A DNA stretch of 64,000 nucleotides from an uncultured Pseudokineococcus sp. (GCF_947495735.1 NZ_CANMAA010000006.1:1-64000); one strand, 5' to 3'. Positions 8,189-25,533 are shown, counted from the first letter of the stretch. Translations and numbers: made by a program. Notes: a model not told the origin generated them from the sequence alone.

Positions 8189-8575
8189 ATGGCGAAGCTC
8201 AGCACCGACGAGCTGCTCGACGCGTTCAAGGAGCTCACGCTCATCGAGCTCTCCGACTTCGTGAAGAAGTTCGAGGAGACCTTCGACGTCACCGCCGCGG
8301 CCCCCGTGGCCGTGGCCGGCGGCGGCGCCGCCGGTGGCGCGCCCGCCGAGGCCGAGGAGGAGAAGACGGAGTTCGACGTCGTCCTCGAGGCGGCCGGCGA
8401 CAAGAAGATCCAGGTCATCAAGGAGGTCCGCGCTCTCACGAGCCTGGGCCTCAAGGAGGCCAAGGACCTCGTCGACGGCGCTCCCAAGAACGTCCTCGAG
8501 GGCGTGGCCAAGGACGCTGCCGACGCCGCGAAGACCCAGCTCGAGGGCGCCGGCGCCACCGTCACCGTCAAGTGA
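8189..8575 (+). CDS. rplL: 50S ribosomal protein L7/L12
   Basis: 128 aa, normal length. L12 dimers on L10 recruit and activate the translational GTPases. It shows the N-terminal dimerisation helices ([20 protein letters not shown]), an Ala/Gly hinge ([15 protein letters not shown]) and the C-terminal domain [26 protein letters not shown] lies 8 bases before the ATG. A 17-bp terminator stem follows. Confidence 0.97.
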   Translation: MAKLSTDELLDAFKELTLIELSDFVKKFEETFDVTAAAPVAVAGGGAAGGAPAEAEEEKTEFDVVLEAAGDKKIQVIKEVRALTSLGLKEAKDLVDGAPKNVLEGVAKDAADAAKTQLEGAGATVTVK

Positions 8576-8624
8576 CCTGACCCGCCGACGCGCCGCTGAG
8601 GCGGGGCGCCGACGGGAGCACGAC

Positions 8625-8673
8625 CGCCGAGGGGCGGGAGCAGCGGCAGCGCCGCGGCTCCCGCCCCTCGGCG
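8625..8673 (+). terminator. terminator after rplL
   Basis: A 17-bp perfect stem (8625-8641 with 8657-8673, core CGAGGGGCGGGAG) and a 15-base loop, 50 bases after the rplL stop. Confidence 0.85.
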
Positions 8674-8827
8674 CGTCCGGCCGCGGCGAGCGGGGGACCG
8701 GTCCCCGGCGACGGCGCGGCGGGCTTGACCGCGGCGCCGCCCTCGGCGAGAGTGCGGACGCATCCAGCCCCGCGGAGCCGTCTCGTGCGCCCGCCGCGGC
8801 CCGCGACGACGACGTCGACGGCGCCGG

Positions 8828-8858
8828 TTGGACACGCGAGCCTGCCTGCGGCTACTCT
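8828..8858 (+). promoter_or_regulatory. candidate rpoB promoter
   Basis: TTGGAC at 8828-8833 and TACTCT at 8853-8858 with a 19-base spacer, giving a leader of about 120 bases before the TTG start. A second TTGACC (8725-8730) lacks a good -10. The rest of the 411-base gap after rplL holds only the terminator above. Confidence 0.45.
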
Positions 8859-8986
8859 CGCGATTTCGCCCTGTCCTGTGCCGACCCCTCAGATGCCCGC
8901 GTCCCCTGGTGACGTGCCGGTGGGGCGCGGTCGGAAGCGCCCAGGACGGCGACCGATCCGCCCGCAGGCACGTGGAAGGACCCCTC

Positions 8987-11900
8987 TTGGCCGTCTCGCG
9001 CACAGCGTCTGACTCCACCACCCCCAGCTCCGCCGCACGCCGCATCTCCTTCGCCAAGATCGACGAGCCCCTCGACGTCCCCGACCTGCTCGCCCTCCAG
9101 ACCGAGAACTTCGACTGGCTGCTGGGCAACGACCGCTGGCAGGCCCGCGTGGCCACCGCGCTCGAGCAGGGCCGGCAGGACGTGCCCACCAGCTCCGGCC
9201 TCGAGGAGATCTTCGAGGAGATCTCCCCCATCGAGGACTTCTCGGGCTCCATGTCGCTGTCCTTCCGCGACCACCGCTTCGAGCCTCCGAAGTACTCCCT
9301 CGAGGAGTGCAAGGAGCGCGACATGACCTACGCCGCGCCCCTGTTCGTGACGGCCGAGTTCATGAACGCCACCACGGGCGAGATCAAGAGCCAGACGGTC
9401 TTCATGGGCGACTTCCCGCTCATGACCGACCGCGGCACGTTCGTCATCAACGGCACCGAGCGCGTCGTCGTGTCCCAGCTGGTCCGCTCGCCGGGCGTGT
9501 ACTTCGAGCGTTCCGTCGACAAGCTGTCCGACAAGGACGTCTACACCGCCAAGGTCATCCCCTCGCGCGGCGCCTGGCTCGAGTTCGAGGTGGACAAGCG
9601 CGACACCGTCGGCGTCCGCGTCGACCGCAAGCGCAAGCAGTCCGTCACGGTGCTGCTCAAGGCCCTGGGCTGGAGCGAGGCGCGGATCCTCGAGGAGTTC
9701 GGCGACTTCGAGTCGATCCGCACGACGCTGGAGAAGGACGGCGCGCAGACCACCGACGACGCGCTGCTCGACATCTACCGCAAGCTGCGCCCGGGCGAGC
9801 CGCCCACGCGCGAGGCCGCGCAGACGCTGCTCGAGAACCTGTACTTCAACCCGAAGCGCTACGACTTGGCCAAGGTCGGTCGCTACAAGCTCAACAAGAA
9901 GCTCGGGATGTCGGAGCCGCTGTCCGACGGCGTGCTGTCCGTCGACGACATCGCGGCCACCGTGCGCCTGCTGGTCACGCTGCACGCCGGCGGCGCGACC
10001 ATGCCGGGCGTGGGCGAGGACGGCTCGGCGACCGAGGTACGCGTCGAGGTCGACGACATCGACCACTTCGGCAACCGCCGCCTGCGCAGCGTCGGCGAGC
10101 TCATCCAGAACCAGGTCCGCACGGGCCTGTCCCGGATGGAGCGCGTCGTGCGCGAGCGCATGACGACCCAGGACGTCGAGGCCATCACGCCGCAGACGCT
10201 CATCAACATCCGCCCCGTCGTGGCCTCCATCAAGGAGTTCTTCGGGACGAGCCAGCTGAGCCAGTTCATGGACCAGACCAACCCGCTGGCGGGGCTGACG
10301 CACAAGCGCCGTCTCTCCGCGCTGGGCCCCGGCGGTCTGTCCCGCGACCGCGCCGGCATGGACGTGCGCGACGTCCACCCGTCGCACTACGGCCGCATGT
10401 GCCCGATCGAGACGCCGGAGGGCCCGAACATCGGCCTGATCGGCTCGCTGTCGAGCTACGGCCGCATCAACGCCTTCGGGTTCGTCGAGACGCCGTACCG
10501 CAAGGTCGCCGACGGGGTCGTCTCGGACGACGTCCTCTACCTCACCGCGGACGACGAGGACGACGTCGTCATCGCCCAGGCGAACGCGCCGCTGACGGAG
10601 GACAAGCGCTTCGCCGAGGCCCGCGTCCTCGTGCGCAGCCGCGGCGGCGAGGCCGAGTTCGTGCCGGCCGACGAGGTCGACTTCATGGACGTCTCGCCGC
10701 GCCAGATGGTCTCCGTGGCCACCGCGATGATCCCGTTCCTGGAGCACGACGACGTCAACCGCGCGCTCATGGGCTCGAACATGCAGCGCCAGGCCGTGCC
10801 GCTCGTCAAGGCCGAGGCCCCCCTCGTGGGCACCGGCATGGAGCGCCACGCGGCCGTCGACGCCGGCGACGTCATCGTCGCGGTGAAGCCGGGCGCGGTC
10901 ACCGACGTCTCCGCCGACGCGGTCGTCGTGAGCAACGACGACGGCTCCTCGAACACCTACCGGCTGGCCAAGTTCACGCGCTCGAACCAGGGCACGTCGT
11001 ACAACCAGCGCGTGGTCGTGGACGAGGGCGTGCACGTGGAGGCGGGCGACGTCCTCGCGGACGGGCCGTCGACCGACAACGGCGAGCTCGCGCTCGGCAA
11101 GAACCTGCTCGTGGCCTTCATGTCCTGGGAGGGCCACAACTTCGAGGACGCGATCATCCTGTCGCAGCGGATCGTGCAGGACGACGTCCTGTCCTCGATC
11201 CACATCGAGGAGCACGAGGTCGACGCCCGCGACACCAAGCTGGGCGCCGAGGAGATCACGCGGGACATCCCGAACGTCTCCGAGGAGGTCCTCGCCGACC
11301 TCGACGAGCGCGGCATCATCCGCATCGGCGCCGAGGTCGTCCCGGGCGACGTCCTCGTCGGCAAGGTCACGCCCAAGGGCGAGACCGAGCTCACCCCCGA
11401 GGAGCGCCTGCTGCGCGCGATCTTCGGCGAGAAGGCGCGCGAGGTGCGCGACACCTCGCTGAAGGTGCCCCACGGCGAGACCGGCACCGTCATCGGGGTC
11501 AAGGTCTTCGACCGCGACGAGGGCGACGAGCTGCCCCCGGGCGTCAACCAGCTCGTGCGCGTCTACACGGCCCAGCGGCGCAAGATCACGGACGGCGACA
11601 AGCTGGCCGGCCGCCACGGCAACAAGGGCGTCATCTCCAAGATCCTGCCGGTCGAGGACATGCCGTTCCTCGAGGACGGCACGCCGGTCGACATCGTGCT
11701 CAACCCGCTCGGCGTGCCGGGCCGGATGAACGTCGGCCAGGTGCTCGAGCTGCACCTCGGCTGGATCGCCTCCCGCGGGTGGCAGGTCGAGGGGACGCCC
11801 GACTGGGCGAAGACCCTGCCCGAGGCCGCCTGGAGCGCCGAGGCGCGCACGAACGTCGCGTCGCCGGTCTTCGACGGCGCGTCGGAGGACGAGATCACGG

Positions 11901-12472
11901 GTCTGCTCGGCTCGACCATCCCGAACCGCGACGGGGTCCGCCTCGTCGACGGCACGGGCAAGGCGCGGCTGTTCGACGGCCGCTCCGGCGAGCCGTTCCC
12001 GGAGCCGGTGTCGGTGGGCTACCAGTACATCCTGAAGCTCCACCACCTCGTCGACGACAAGATCCACGCCCGCTCGACGGGCCCCTACTCGATGATCACG
12101 CAGCAGCCGCTGGGCGGTAAGGCCCAGTTCGGCGGTCAGCGGTTCGGCGAGATGGAGGTGTGGGCCCTCGAGGCCTACGGCGCGGCGTACGCGCTCCAGG
12201 AGCTGCTGACGATCAAGTCCGACGACGTGCTGGGCCGCGTGAAGGTCTACGAGGCCATCGTCAAGGGCGAGAACATCCCCGAGCCCGGCATCCCCGAGTC
12301 CTTCAAGGTGCTCATCAAGGAGATGCAGTCGCTCTGCCTGAACGTCGAGGTCCTCTCGGCGGACGGCACGATGATCGAGATGCGCGACTCGGACGACGAC
12401 GTCTTCCGAGCGGCCGAGGAGCTCGGCATCGACCTGTCGCGGCGCGAGCCGAGCAGCGTCGAGGAGGTCTGA
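8987..12472 (+). CDS. rpoB: DNA-directed RNA polymerase beta subunit
   Basis: 1161 aa, normal actinobacterial size. The beta subunit forms half of the catalytic cleft. The TTG at 8987 was chosen because GGAAGGA sits 7 bases upstream and the protein then begins LAVSRTAS, followed by the conserved [20 protein letters not shown]. The rifampicin pocket (about 420-455: [29 protein letters not shown]) has the unmutated Asp, His and Ser, so no rifampicin-resistance change is visible. [14 protein letters not shown] marks the catalytic-side lobe. A 16-bp hairpin separates it from rpoC. Confidence 0.98.
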   Translation: MAVSRTASDSTTPSSAARRISFAKIDEPLDVPDLLALQTENFDWLLGNDRWQARVATALEQGRQDVPTSSGLEEIFEEISPIEDFSGSMSLSFRDHRFEPPKYSLEECKERDMTYAAPLFVTAEFMNATTGEIKSQTVFMGDFPLMTDRGTFVINGTERVVVSQLVRSPGVYFERSVDKLSDKDVYTAKVIPSRGAWLEFEVDKRDTVGVRVDRKRKQSVTVLLKALGWSEARILEEFGDFESIRTTLEKDGAQTTDDALLDIYRKLRPGEPPTREAAQTLLENLYFNPKRYDLAKVGRYKLNKKLGMSEPLSDGVLSVDDIAATVRLLVTLHAGGATMPGVGEDGSATEVRVEVDDIDHFGNRRLRSVGELIQNQVRTGLSRMERVVRERMTTQDVEAITPQTLINIRPVVASIKEFFGTSQLSQFMDQTNPLAGLTHKRRLSALGPGGLSRDRAGMDVRDVHPSHYGRMCPIETPEGPNIGLIGSLSSYGRINAFGFVETPYRKVADGVVSDDVLYLTADDEDDVVIAQANAPLTEDKRFAEARVLVRSRGGEAEFVPADEVDFMDVSPRQMVSVATAMIPFLEHDDVNRALMGSNMQRQAVPLVKAEAPLVGTGMERHAAVDAGDVIVAVKPGAVTDVSADAVVVSNDDGSSNTYRLAKFTRSNQGTSYNQRVVVDEGVHVEAGDVLADGPSTDNGELALGKNLLVAFMSWEGHNFEDAIILSQRIVQDDVLSSIHIEEHEVDARDTKLGAEEITRDIPNVSEEVLADLDERGIIRIGAEVVPGDVLVGKVTPKGETELTPEERLLRAIFGEKAREVRDTSLKVPHGETGTVIGVKVFDRDEGDELPPGVNQLVRVYTAQRRKITDGDKLAGRHGNKGVISKILPVEDMPFLEDGTPVDIVLNPLGVPGRMNVGQVLELHLGWIASRGWQVEGTPDWAKTLPEAAWSAEARTNVASPVFDGASEDEITGLLGSTIPNRDGVRLVDGTGKARLFDGRSGEPFPEPVSVGYQYILKLHHLVDDKIHARSTGPYSMITQQPLGGKAQFGGQRFGEMEVWALEAYGAAYALQELLTIKSDDVLGRVKVYEAIVKGENIPEPGIPESFKVLIKEMQSLCLNVEVLSADGTMIEMRDSDDDVFRAAEELGIDLSRREPSSVEEV

Positions 12473-12476
12473 GCCG

Positions 12477-12513
12477 GCGTCCGGCGCGCGCTCCCGCAGC
12501 GCGCGCCGGACGC
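12477..12513 (+). terminator. strong hairpin between rpoB and rpoC
   Basis: A 16-bp perfect stem (12477-12492 with 12498-12513) with a 5-base loop starts 5 bases after the rpoB stop. It looks like a terminator, yet the two genes are normally co-transcribed, so it may be a partial terminator, a processing site or an mRNA-stabilising element. Confidence 0.65.
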
Positions 12514-12619
12514 CCCCGCACGCCGCTCCCGGCGGTCGGTCCGCGCCCTGGCGGGCGCACCGGCCGGCGGGGGAGCGGCGCCCCGATCCACCACCCTTCA
12601 CGCGAGAGAAGGACACCCC

Positions 12620-16525
<3,906 letters not shown>

Positions 16526-16528
16526 CCC

Positions 16529-16586
16529 GCTGCGGCGGTCGGGCTCGCGCCCGACCGCTGCGGCGGTCGGGCTCGCGCCCGACCGC
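16529..16586 (+). terminator. tandemly duplicated terminator after rpoC
   Basis: A 28-bp unit is repeated exactly (16529-16556 and 16557-16584). Each copy folds into a 10-bp stem GCGGTCGGGC/GCCCGACCGC with a TCGC tetraloop (16535-16558 and 16563-16586). The first hairpin begins 10 bases after the stop. Two back-to-back terminators should insulate rpoBC from the str operon. Confidence 0.85.
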
Positions 16587-16652
16587 CGCGGCGTCCGGGC
16601 CGGGGCGCTCCTGCGGGGGAGCCCCGGTCCCGTCCCGTCCGGCGCCCCGTCT

Positions 16653-16682
16653 TTGACGGTGCGCGGGGCGGGCGCCTATCCT
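16653..16682 (+). promoter_or_regulatory. str operon promoter (rpsL)
   Basis: TTGACG at 16653-16658 and TATCCT at 16677-16682 with an 18-base spacer, a near-consensus housekeeping promoter. Transcription would start near 16689, leaving a leader of about 240 bases before rpsL in which I see no clear riboswitch. Confidence 0.75.
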
Positions 16683-16930
16683 CGTGAGGACGTCCGGTGA
16701 CCCGGGTGCTCACGCGCGCCCCGCGAGCGGTCTCACGGCTGCTCCCGGGCAGCGCGAGGCCGCAGCTCCACGAGCCGCAGCCGGCGAGGACAGATCAAGA
16801 CACGCCCGGGCGCGGGGGTGGGCGGGAGCCCAGCACCCCGAGGCCGGACGCCGCGCTCGCGCGGCACACCGCACGAGAGCCGCCTGCCCAGGGCGGCGGC
16901 CCAGCACAGACGACAGACGGAGATGCACCG

Positions 16931-17304
<374 letters not shown>

Positions 17305-17305
<1 letters not shown>

Positions 17306-17775
17306 TGCCTCGCAAGGGCCCGGCCCCGAAGAGGCCGCTCGTGATCGACCCCGTCTACGGCTCCCCGCTGGTCACCCAGCTGGTGAACAAGGTCCTGGTG
17401 GACGGCAAGAAGTCCACCGCCGAGCGCATCGTGTACGGCGCGCTCGAGGGCGCTCGCGCCAAGACGGGCAACGACCCGGTCATCGCGCTCAAGCGCGCGC
17501 TCGACAACGTCAAGCCCGCCCTCGAGGTCCGCAGCCGCCGCGTCGGCGGTGCGACCTACCAGGTGCCCGTCGAGGTCCGCGCGGGCCGCTCGACGACGCT
17601 GGCCCTGCGCTGGCTCGTCGGCTACTCCAAGGCCCGTCGTGAGAAGACCATGACGGAGCGCCTGATGAACGAGATCCTCGACGCCAGCAACGGCCTCGGT
17701 GCCGCGGTGAAGCGCCGTGAGGACACGCACAAGATGGCCGAGTCCAACAAGGCCTTCGCGCACTACCGCTGGTGA
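17305..17775 (+). CDS. rpsG: 30S ribosomal protein S7
   Basis: 156 aa, the standard length. S7 nucleates assembly of the small-subunit head and lies at the E site. Motifs: [49 protein letters not shown] and the C-terminal [15 protein letters not shown]. The ATG overlaps the rpsL stop. A long hairpin follows before fusA. In E. coli S7 represses the str operon; whether that holds here is unknown. Confidence 0.98.
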
Positions 17776-17782
17776 GCCGGTG

Positions 17783-17815
17783 GCGCGCGGCGGGGGAGAC
17801 CCTCCCGTCGCGCGC
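17783..17815 (+). terminator. hairpin between rpsG and fusA
   Basis: A 14-bp stem with two G-T pairs (17783-17796 with 17802-17815) and a 5-base loop, 8 bases after the rpsG stop. It may be a partial terminator or a processing site inside the str operon. Confidence 0.5.
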
Positions 17816-17889
17816 CCGCTCCCGCGCAGCGACCCCTCACCGAAGGGTCGCCCCCACCGCTCCACGACCCAGGGAAGAGGCAGCGCCTA

Positions 17890-19998
<2,109 letters not shown>

Positions 19999-20019
19999 CC
20001 CCCCGGTCCTGACGGACCA

Positions 20020-20045
20020 GCGCCGGCGCCTCCGGGCGCCGGCGC
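20020..20045 (+). terminator. hairpin between fusA and tuf
   Basis: An 11-bp perfect stem GCGCCGGCGCC/GGCGCCGGCGC with TCCG tetraloop, 22 bases after the fusA stop. A smaller CCGCCC-type stem follows. Possible partial terminator or processing site that lets EF-Tu be made in excess. Confidence 0.55.
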
Positions 20046-20112
20046 GCCCCGCCCGGGGCGGCAGCAGCCAGCACCACCGAAGACCACGCCAGAGACATCC
20101 CAGGAGGACCCA

Positions 20113-21306
20113 GTGGCGAAGGCCAAGTTCGAGCGGACCAAGCCGCACGTCAACATCGGCACCATCGGTCACATCGACCACGGCAAGACGACGCTGACCG
20201 CGGCGATCACCAAGGTGCTGCACGACAAGTACCCGAACCTGAACCAGGCGTCGGCCTTCGACTCGATCGACAAGGCGCCCGAGGAGAAGGCTCGCGGCAT
20301 CACGATCTCCATCGCGCACGTCGAGTACCAGACCGAGGCGCGCCACTACGCCCACGTCGACTGCCCGGGTCACGCCGACTACATCAAGAACATGATCACC
20401 GGCGCGGCGCAGATGGACGGCGCGATCCTCGTGGTGGCCGCGACCGACGGCCCCATGCCCCAGACGCGCGAGCACGTCCTCCTGGCCCGCCAGGTCAACG
20501 TGCCCTACATCGTCGTCGCGCTGAACAAGAGCGACATGGTGGACGACGAGGAGATCCTCGAGCTCGTCGAGATGGAGGTCCGCGAGCTGCTGACCTCCTA
20601 CGACTTCCCGGGCGACGACGTCCCGGTCGTCCGCGTGTCGGCGCTCAAGGCCCTCGAGGGCGACGCCGAGTGGAGCAACAAGCTCATGGAGCTCATGGAC
20701 GCCGTCGACACGGCGATCCCCGAGCCCGAGCGCGACGTCGACCAGCCGTTCCTCATGCCGGTCGAGGACGTCTTCACGATCACCGGTCGCGGCACCGTCG
20801 TCACGGGTCGCGTCGAGCGCGGCATCGTCAACGTGAACGAGGACGTCGAGATCGTCGGCATCAAGGAGACGAAGACCAAGACGACCGTCACGGGCGTCGA
20901 GATGTTCCGCAAGCTCCTCGACGAGGCGCGCGCGGGTGAGAACGTCGGTCTGCTGCTGCGCGGCATCAAGCGCGAGGACGTCGAGCGCGGGCAGGTCATC
21001 TGCAAGCCGAACTCGATCGTCCCGCACACGGAGTTCGAGGCGTCCGTCTACATCCTGTCCAAGGACGAGGGCGGCCGGCACAACCCCTTCTACTCCAACT
21101 ACCGTCCGCAGTTCTACTTCCGGACGACCGACGTCACCGGCGTCATCGAGCTGCCCGAGGGCACCGAGATGGTCATGCCCGGCGACAACACGGACATGAA
21201 GGTGAACCTCATCCAGCCGGTGGCCATGGAGCAGGGTCTGCGCTTCACGATCCGCGAGGGCGGGCGCACCGTCGGCGCCGGTCAGGTGACCTCGATCACC
21301 CAGTGA
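20113..21306 (+). CDS. tuf: elongation factor Tu
   Basis: 397 aa; carries aminoacyl-tRNA to the ribosome as a GTP complex. Motifs: [17 protein letters not shown] (P loop), [15 protein letters not shown] (switch I), [20 protein letters not shown] and [11 protein letters not shown]. Domain II starts at about 210 ([20 protein letters not shown]). The GTG follows AGGAGG. A single tuf copy is visible here. It ends in a very strong terminator. Confidence 0.98.
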   Translation: MAKAKFERTKPHVNIGTIGHIDHGKTTLTAAITKVLHDKYPNLNQASAFDSIDKAPEEKARGITISIAHVEYQTEARHYAHVDCPGHADYIKNMITGAAQMDGAILVVAATDGPMPQTREHVLLARQVNVPYIVVALNKSDMVDDEEILELVEMEVRELLTSYDFPGDDVPVVRVSALKALEGDAEWSNKLMELMDAVDTAIPEPERDVDQPFLMPVEDVFTITGRGTVVTGRVERGIVNVNEDVEIVGIKETKTKTTVTGVEMFRKLLDEARAGENVGLLLRGIKREDVERGQVICKPNSIVPHTEFEASVYILSKDEGGRHNPFYSNYRPQFYFRTTDVTGVIELPEGTEMVMPGDNTDMKVNLIQPVAMEQGLRFTIREGGRTVGAGQVTSITQ

Positions 21307-21370
21307 CACCCCGCCCTCCGGGGCGGTCCGGTCACGCGGTCAGACCCTCGGGTCGGGCCGCCTGATCACC

Positions 21371-21407
21371 AGCAGGGGCCCGCGCGCTCGTCGCGCGGGC
21401 CCCTGCT
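21371..21407 (+). terminator. terminator of the str operon
   Basis: A 16-bp perfect stem (21371-21386 with 21392-21407) with CTCGT loop, 64 bases after tuf. A smaller CCCCG/CGGGG hairpin lies just after the stop at about 21309-21327. Confidence 0.88.
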
Positions 21408-21471
21408 GCATGCTGGAGGGCCGGGTCGCCGGGTCGCCGCAGGTGCGGCCGGGGGAGTGGGGCCGGGGCGA

Positions 21472-21502
21472 TTGGCCAAGGCCGGGGGCCCTCTGGCAGA
21501 CT
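21472..21502 (+). promoter_or_regulatory. candidate S10 operon promoter and leader
   Basis: TTGGCC at 21472-21477 and CAGACT at 21497-21502, spacer 19. The remaining leader to 21831 is about 320 bases long, with purine-rich and inverted segments such as GGAGGTCTCCTCC near 21647-21659. No ORF of its own is convincing there. S10 operons in other bacteria are regulated by L4 through the leader; not testable here. Confidence 0.45.
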
Positions 21503-21831
21503 GCACCAGTTGATCCGCGCAGGCTCATGCCCGCGTGCCGCCATCCCGGGTCCTCCTGGGGGTCGAGCGGCGGCCGCACGAGCGGCGCCGGACTCCTGAT
21601 CCGGAACAGCACGACGCACGCAGATCCACAGCACGACCACGCACACGGAGGTCTCCTCCGGCCAGACCCCCGGGTCGGGTGAGGAGCGAGACCGACCCGC
21701 TCGCGAACTGCGCGACACGCCCGACCTCGGGGGTCGGAGCGGGACGCGGTGCGGGCACGGCGGGTCGGGCCCGCGCCGCGGGCCGGCCCGCAGGACCTCA
21801 GCGGTACGACGGAGAGAGAGATCGCGACGCC

Positions 21832-22140
21832 ATGGCGGGACAGAAGATCCGCATCCGGCTCAAGTCCTACGACCACGAGGTCATCGACAGCTCGGCGCGC
21901 AAGATCGTCGACACGGTGACCCGCGCTGGTGCGACGGTCGTGGGCCCGGTGCCGCTTCCGACGGAGAAGAACACGTTCTGCGTGATCCGCTCTCCGCACA
22001 AGTACAAGGACAGCCGCGAGCACTTCGAGATGCGCACGCACAAGCGGCTCATCGACATCATCGACCCCACGCCGAAGGCGGTCGACTCGCTCATGCGAAT
22101 CGACCTGCCGGCGGACGTGAACATCGAGATCAAGCTCTGA
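21832..22140 (+). CDS. rpsJ: 30S ribosomal protein S10
   Basis: 102 aa, first gene of the S10 operon. S10 sits in the small-subunit head and also binds NusB in antitermination. Motifs: [19 protein letters not shown], the tetracycline-loop region [20 protein letters not shown] with [16 protein letters not shown], and the end DVNIEIKL. The frame is open far upstream, but the ATG at 21832 matches the family start and follows GGAGAGAGAG. Confidence 0.98.
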   Translation: MAGQKIRIRLKSYDHEVIDSSARKIVDTVTRAGATVVGPVPLPTEKNTFCVIRSPHKYKDSREHFEMRTHKRLIDIIDPTPKAVDSLMRIDLPADVNIEIKL

Positions 22141-22154
22141 GGACTGCTGACGCC

Positions 22155-22829
22155 ATGACCACCACCACTCCTGACCAGCGCGTCGTCGCGGGTCTGCTGG
22201 GGTCCAAGCTGGGGATGACCCAGGTCTGGGACGCCGACGGGCGACTCGTGCCCGTGACCGTCGTCCAGGCCGCGCCGAACGTCGTGACCCAGGTGCGCAC
22301 CCCCGAGACCGACGGCTACGCCGCCGTGCAGCTCGCCGCCGGCGCCGTCGACCCCCGCCGCGTGACCAAGCCGCTGACGGGCCACTTCGCCAAGGCCGGT
22401 GTCACGCCGCGCCGCCACCTCGTCGAGATCCGCACCTCCGACGCCGCCGGGTTCACGGCCGGCCAGGAGGTCACCGCGGAGATCTTCTCGGCGGGGCAGG
22501 TCGTCGACGTCGTCGGCACCACCAAGGGCAAGGGCACCGCCGGCGTCATGAAGCGCCACGGCTTCCACGGCGTCGGCGCCTCCCACGGCGCGCACCGCAA
22601 CCACCGCAAGCCGGGGTCCATCGGCGGGTGCGCCACGCCGGGCCGCGTCTTCAAGGGCATGAAGATGGCGGGCCGCATGGGGCACGTACGCCAGACGACC
22701 CAGAACCTGACGGTCCACTCGGTCGACACCGAGAAGGGCCTGATCCTGATCAAGGGCGCTCTGCCCGGCCCCACGGGCGGCGTCGTCCTCGTGCGGACGC
22801 CGGCCAAGGCGATCGCGAAGGAGGCCTGA
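22155..22829 (+). CDS. rplC: 50S ribosomal protein L3
   Basis: 224 aa. An early 23S rRNA-binding assembly protein whose tip reaches the peptidyl transferase centre. Shows [21 protein letters not shown], the methylation-site region [16 protein letters not shown], and [20 protein letters not shown]. It starts 14 bases after rpsJ. GAGGA at the rpsJ stop serves as ribosome-binding site. Confidence 0.97.
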   Translation: MTTTTPDQRVVAGLLGSKLGMTQVWDADGRLVPVTVVQAAPNVVTQVRTPETDGYAAVQLAAGAVDPRRVTKPLTGHFAKAGVTPRRHLVEIRTSDAAGFTAGQEVTAEIFSAGQVVDVVGTTKGKGTAGVMKRHGFHGVGASHGAHRNHRKPGSIGGCATPGRVFKGMKMAGRMGHVRQTTQNLTVHSVDTEKGLILIKGALPGPTGGVVLVRTPAKAIAKEA

Positions 22830-22833
22830 GCCG

Positions 22834-23541
22834 ATGACCACGACCACCGACAGCACGGCCGTCGGCGCCGCGCCGACGACGCGCACCGTCGACGTCCACG
22901 ACGCGGCGGGTGCCGTCACCGGCACCGTCGAGCTCCCGGGCGCGGTGTTCGACGTGACGTCGAACGTCCCGCTCATCCACCAGGTCGTCGTCGCGCAGCT
23001 CGCCGCGGCGCGCCAGGGCACCCACTCCACCAAGACGCGCGGCGACGTGCGCGGTGGTGGCAAGAAGCCCTTCCGCCAGAAGGGCACCGGCCGCGCCCGC
23101 CAGGGCTCGACCCGCGCGCCCCAGTTCGCCGGCGGTGGCGTGGTGCACGGCCCGCAGCCGCGGGACTACGCGCAGCGGACGCCCAAGAAGATGAAGGCGG
23201 CCGCCCTCCGGGGAGCGCTGTCCGACCGCGCGCGCCACGACCGCGTCCACGTCCTGTCCTCGGTCGTGGAGGGCGCGCCCTCCACCCGGGCCGGGCTGGC
23301 CGCCATCCGCGCGCTGCCGGGCACCGGCGGTCGCGAGGGCTTCCTCGTGGTCCTGGACCGCGCGGACGAGACCGCGTGGCTGAGCCTGCGCAACGTCCCG
23401 GAGGTCCACCTCCTGCGGGCCGACCAGCTGAACACCTACGACGTGCTGTGCAGCGACGACGTCGTCTTCACGACGGCGGCGCTGCAGGCGTTCCTCGGCG
23501 GCTCGCGTGCCGCCACGGCCGAGAGCGAGGGCGAGGCGTGA
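22834..23541 (+). CDS. rplD: 50S ribosomal protein L4
   Basis: 235 aa. Binds 23S rRNA domain I, and its extended loop lines the exit tunnel ([42 protein letters not shown]). An extra segment of about 25 aa precedes the usual VDVHDAAG start. AAGGAGG lies in the end of rplC. The stop overlaps the rplW start by 4 bases (GTGA). Confidence 0.97.
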   Translation: MTTTTDSTAVGAAPTTRTVDVHDAAGAVTGTVELPGAVFDVTSNVPLIHQVVVAQLAAARQGTHSTKTRGDVRGGGKKPFRQKGTGRARQGSTRAPQFAGGGVVHGPQPRDYAQRTPKKMKAAALRGALSDRARHDRVHVLSSVVEGAPSTRAGLAAIRALPGTGGREGFLVVLDRADETAWLSLRNVPEVHLLRADQLNTYDVLCSDDVVFTTAALQAFLGGSRAATAESEGEA

Positions 23542-23906
23542 GCGAGGCAGGCACGACGACGGCCGCGGAGACGACGAGCGACCCGGCGCAGGCCGGCACG
23601 CTGTCCGCGCGCTTCGGCAAGGACCCCCGCGACGTGCTCCTCGGGCCGGTGGTCTCCGAGAAGAGCTACTCCCTGCTCGACGAGGGCAAGTACACGTTCC
23701 TCGTGGACCCGCGCGCGAACAAGACGGAGATCCGCATCGCCGTCGAGCGCGTGTTCGGGGTCAAGGTGACCGGGGTCAACACGATCAACCGCCAGGGCAA
23801 GGCTCGCCGCACGCGGGGAGGGACGGGGCGCCGCAAGGACACCAAGCGCGCCGTCGTGACCCTCCGCGAGGGCGACACCATCGACATCTTCGGCACCACG
23901 GCCTGA
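23538..23906 (+). CDS. rplW: 50S ribosomal protein L23
   Basis: 122 aa. L23 rings the tunnel exit and docks trigger factor and SRP. The core begins at [20 protein letters not shown]; residues 1-28 are a polar Thr/Ala extension. Also visible are [19 protein letters not shown] and [15 protein letters not shown]. The GTG at 23538 overlaps the rplD stop, which decides the start. Confidence 0.95.
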   Translation: MSEAGTTTAAETTSDPAQAGTLSARFGKDPRDVLLGPVVSEKSYSLLDEGKYTFLVDPRANKTEIRIAVERVFGVKVTGVNTINRQGKARRTRGGTGRRKDTKRAVVTLREGDTIDIFGTTA

Positions 23907-23933
23907 GCCGGCGCCACAGAAGAGGACTGAAGC

Positions 23934-24770
23934 ATGGGAATCCGCAAGTACAAGCCGACGACGCCGGGCCGACGCGGCTCGTCCGTCGCCGACTTCGTCG
24001 AGATCACGCGGTCCACGCCGGAGAAGTCGCTGGTGCGCCCCCTGCCCAAGAAGGGCGGGCGCAACAGCAGCGGCCGGATCACGACGCGCCACCAGGGCGG
24101 CGGGCACAAGCGCGCCTACCGGGTGGTCGACTTCCGTCGTCACGACAAGGACGGCGTGCCCGCCAAGGTGGCGCACATCGAGTACGACCCGAACCGCACG
24201 GCGCGCATCGCGCTCCTGCACTACGTGGACGGCGAGAAGCGCTACATCATCGCGCCGACGCGCCTGAAGCAGGGTGACGTGGTGGAGAACGGGCCGGGCG
24301 CGGACATCCGTCCGGGCAACAACCTCCCGCTGCGCAACATCCCGGTCGGCACGGTGGTGCACGCCATCGAGCTCCGCCCGGGTGGCGGCGCGAAGATCGC
24401 CCGCTCGGCCGGCACCTCGGTGCAGCTCGTGGCGCGCGAGGGGGGCAACGCCCAGCTGCGCATGCCCTCCGGCGAGATCCGCAACGTCGACGTGCGCTGC
24501 CGCGCCACCGTCGGCGAGGTCGGCAACGCCGAGCAGTCGAACATCAACTGGGGCAAGGCCGGGCGCATGCGCTGGAAGGGCCGTCGGCCCACCGTGCGCG
24601 GTGTCGCCATGAACCCGATCGACCACCCGCACGGTGGTGGTGAGGGCAAGACCTCGGGCGGTCGCCACCCGGTGAGCCCCTGGGGCCAGGCCGAGGGCCG
24701 CACGCGGCGCCCGGGCAAGCCCAGCGACAAGCAGATCGTCCGCCGGCGCCGCACCGGCAAGAAGCGCTGA
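23934..24770 (+). CDS. rplB: 50S ribosomal protein L2
   Basis: 278 aa, the normal size; needed for subunit association and peptidyl transfer. Motifs: [40 protein letters not shown], and the catalytic-region loop [15 protein letters not shown] with the conserved histidine. The ATG follows AGAAGAGGA. It lies 27 bases after rplW. Confidence 0.98.
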   Translation: MGIRKYKPTTPGRRGSSVADFVEITRSTPEKSLVRPLPKKGGRNSSGRITTRHQGGGHKRAYRVVDFRRHDKDGVPAKVAHIEYDPNRTARIALLHYVDGEKRYIIAPTRLKQGDVVENGPGADIRPGNNLPLRNIPVGTVVHAIELRPGGGAKIARSAGTSVQLVAREGGNAQLRMPSGEIRNVDVRCRATVGEVGNAEQSNINWGKAGRMRWKGRRPTVRGVAMNPIDHPHGGGEGKTSGGRHPVSPWGQAEGRTRRPGKPSDKQIVRRRRTGKKR

Positions 24771-24781
24771 GGAGACCGGAC

Positions 24782-25063
24782 ATGCCGCGCAGCCTGAAGA
24801 AGGGCCCGTTCGTCGACGACCACCTGCAGAAGAAGGTGGACGTGCAGAACGAGAAGGGCACCAAGAACGTCATCAAGACCTGGTCCCGGCGCTCCGTCGT
24901 CACCCCGGACTTCCTGGGCCACACGTTCGCCGTGCACGACGGGCGCAAGCACGTCCCGGTCTTCGTCACCGAGGCGATGGTCGGCCACAAGCTCGGGGAG
25001 TTCGCTCCCACGCGGACGTTCCGCGGCCACGTGAAGGACGACCGCAAGGCTCGTCGTCGCTGA
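24782..25063 (+). CDS. rpsS: 30S ribosomal protein S19
   Basis: 93 aa. Binds 16S rRNA in the head near the A site, with S13. Starts [19 protein letters not shown] and contains [19 protein letters not shown] and [22 protein letters not shown] in the rplB stop region supplies the ribosome-binding site; the gap to rplB is 11 bases. Confidence 0.98.
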   Translation: MPRSLKKGPFVDDHLQKKVDVQNEKGTKNVIKTWSRRSVVTPDFLGHTFAVHDGRKHVPVFVTEAMVGHKLGEFAPTRTFRGHVKDDRKARRR

Positions 25064-25140
25064 CCTCCGGGTCGGCGGCGAGCCCTCACGGGCAGCACTC
25101 GTGGAACTGAAGGCGTAGAGGAAGAGAAGGCAGGACAGCG

Positions 25141-25533
25141 ATGGAAGCCATGGCGAAGGCGCGCTACGTGCGCGTCACGCCCCAGAAGGCCCGACGCGTC
25201 GTCGACCTCGTCCGCGGCCGGCGTGCGGGCGATGCGCTCGCCGTGCTCGAGTTCGCCCCCCAGGCGGCGAGCGAGCCGGTGCGCAAGGTCGTGCAGAGCG
25301 CGATCGCGAACGCTCGCGTCAAGGCCGACCAGGCCGGCGAGGCGTTCGACGAGAAGACGCTCGTCGTCTCGGCGGCCTACGTGGACGAGGGCCCGACGAT
25401 GAAGCGGTTCCGCCCGCGCGCCCAGGGTCGCGCGGCGCGCATCAACAAGCGCACCAGCCACATCACCGTGGTGGTCGCGCCGACGCCGGCGCGCGCCGCC
25501 GCGACGACCTCGACGACGGGGAGGAGCTCCTAG
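25141..25533 (+). CDS. rplV: 50S ribosomal protein L22
   Basis: 130 aa. Its beta hairpin lines the exit tunnel at the macrolide site. Core: [52 protein letters not shown]. The C-terminal 17 residues are an Ala/Thr/Ser tail. The ATG at 25141 (MEAMAK) was preferred over the in-frame ATG at 25150 because actinobacterial L22 usually starts ME-A. The stop TAG overlaps the rpsC GTG by one base. Confidence 0.96.
   Translation: MEAMAKARYVRVTPQKARRVVDLVRGRRAGDALAVLEFAPQAASEPVRKVVQSAIANARVKADQAGEAFDEKTLVVSAAYVDEGPTMKRFRPRAQGRAARINKRTSHITVVVAPTPARAAATTSTTGRSS

Noticed and set aside
10240-10350. Rifampicin-resistance mutation in rpoB
   Set aside because: The Asp, His and Ser positions of the pocket are the unmutated type.
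16529-16586. 28-bp repeats as the start of a CRISPR array
   Set aside because: Two copies directly adjoin with no spacers, and each folds as a terminator after rpoC.
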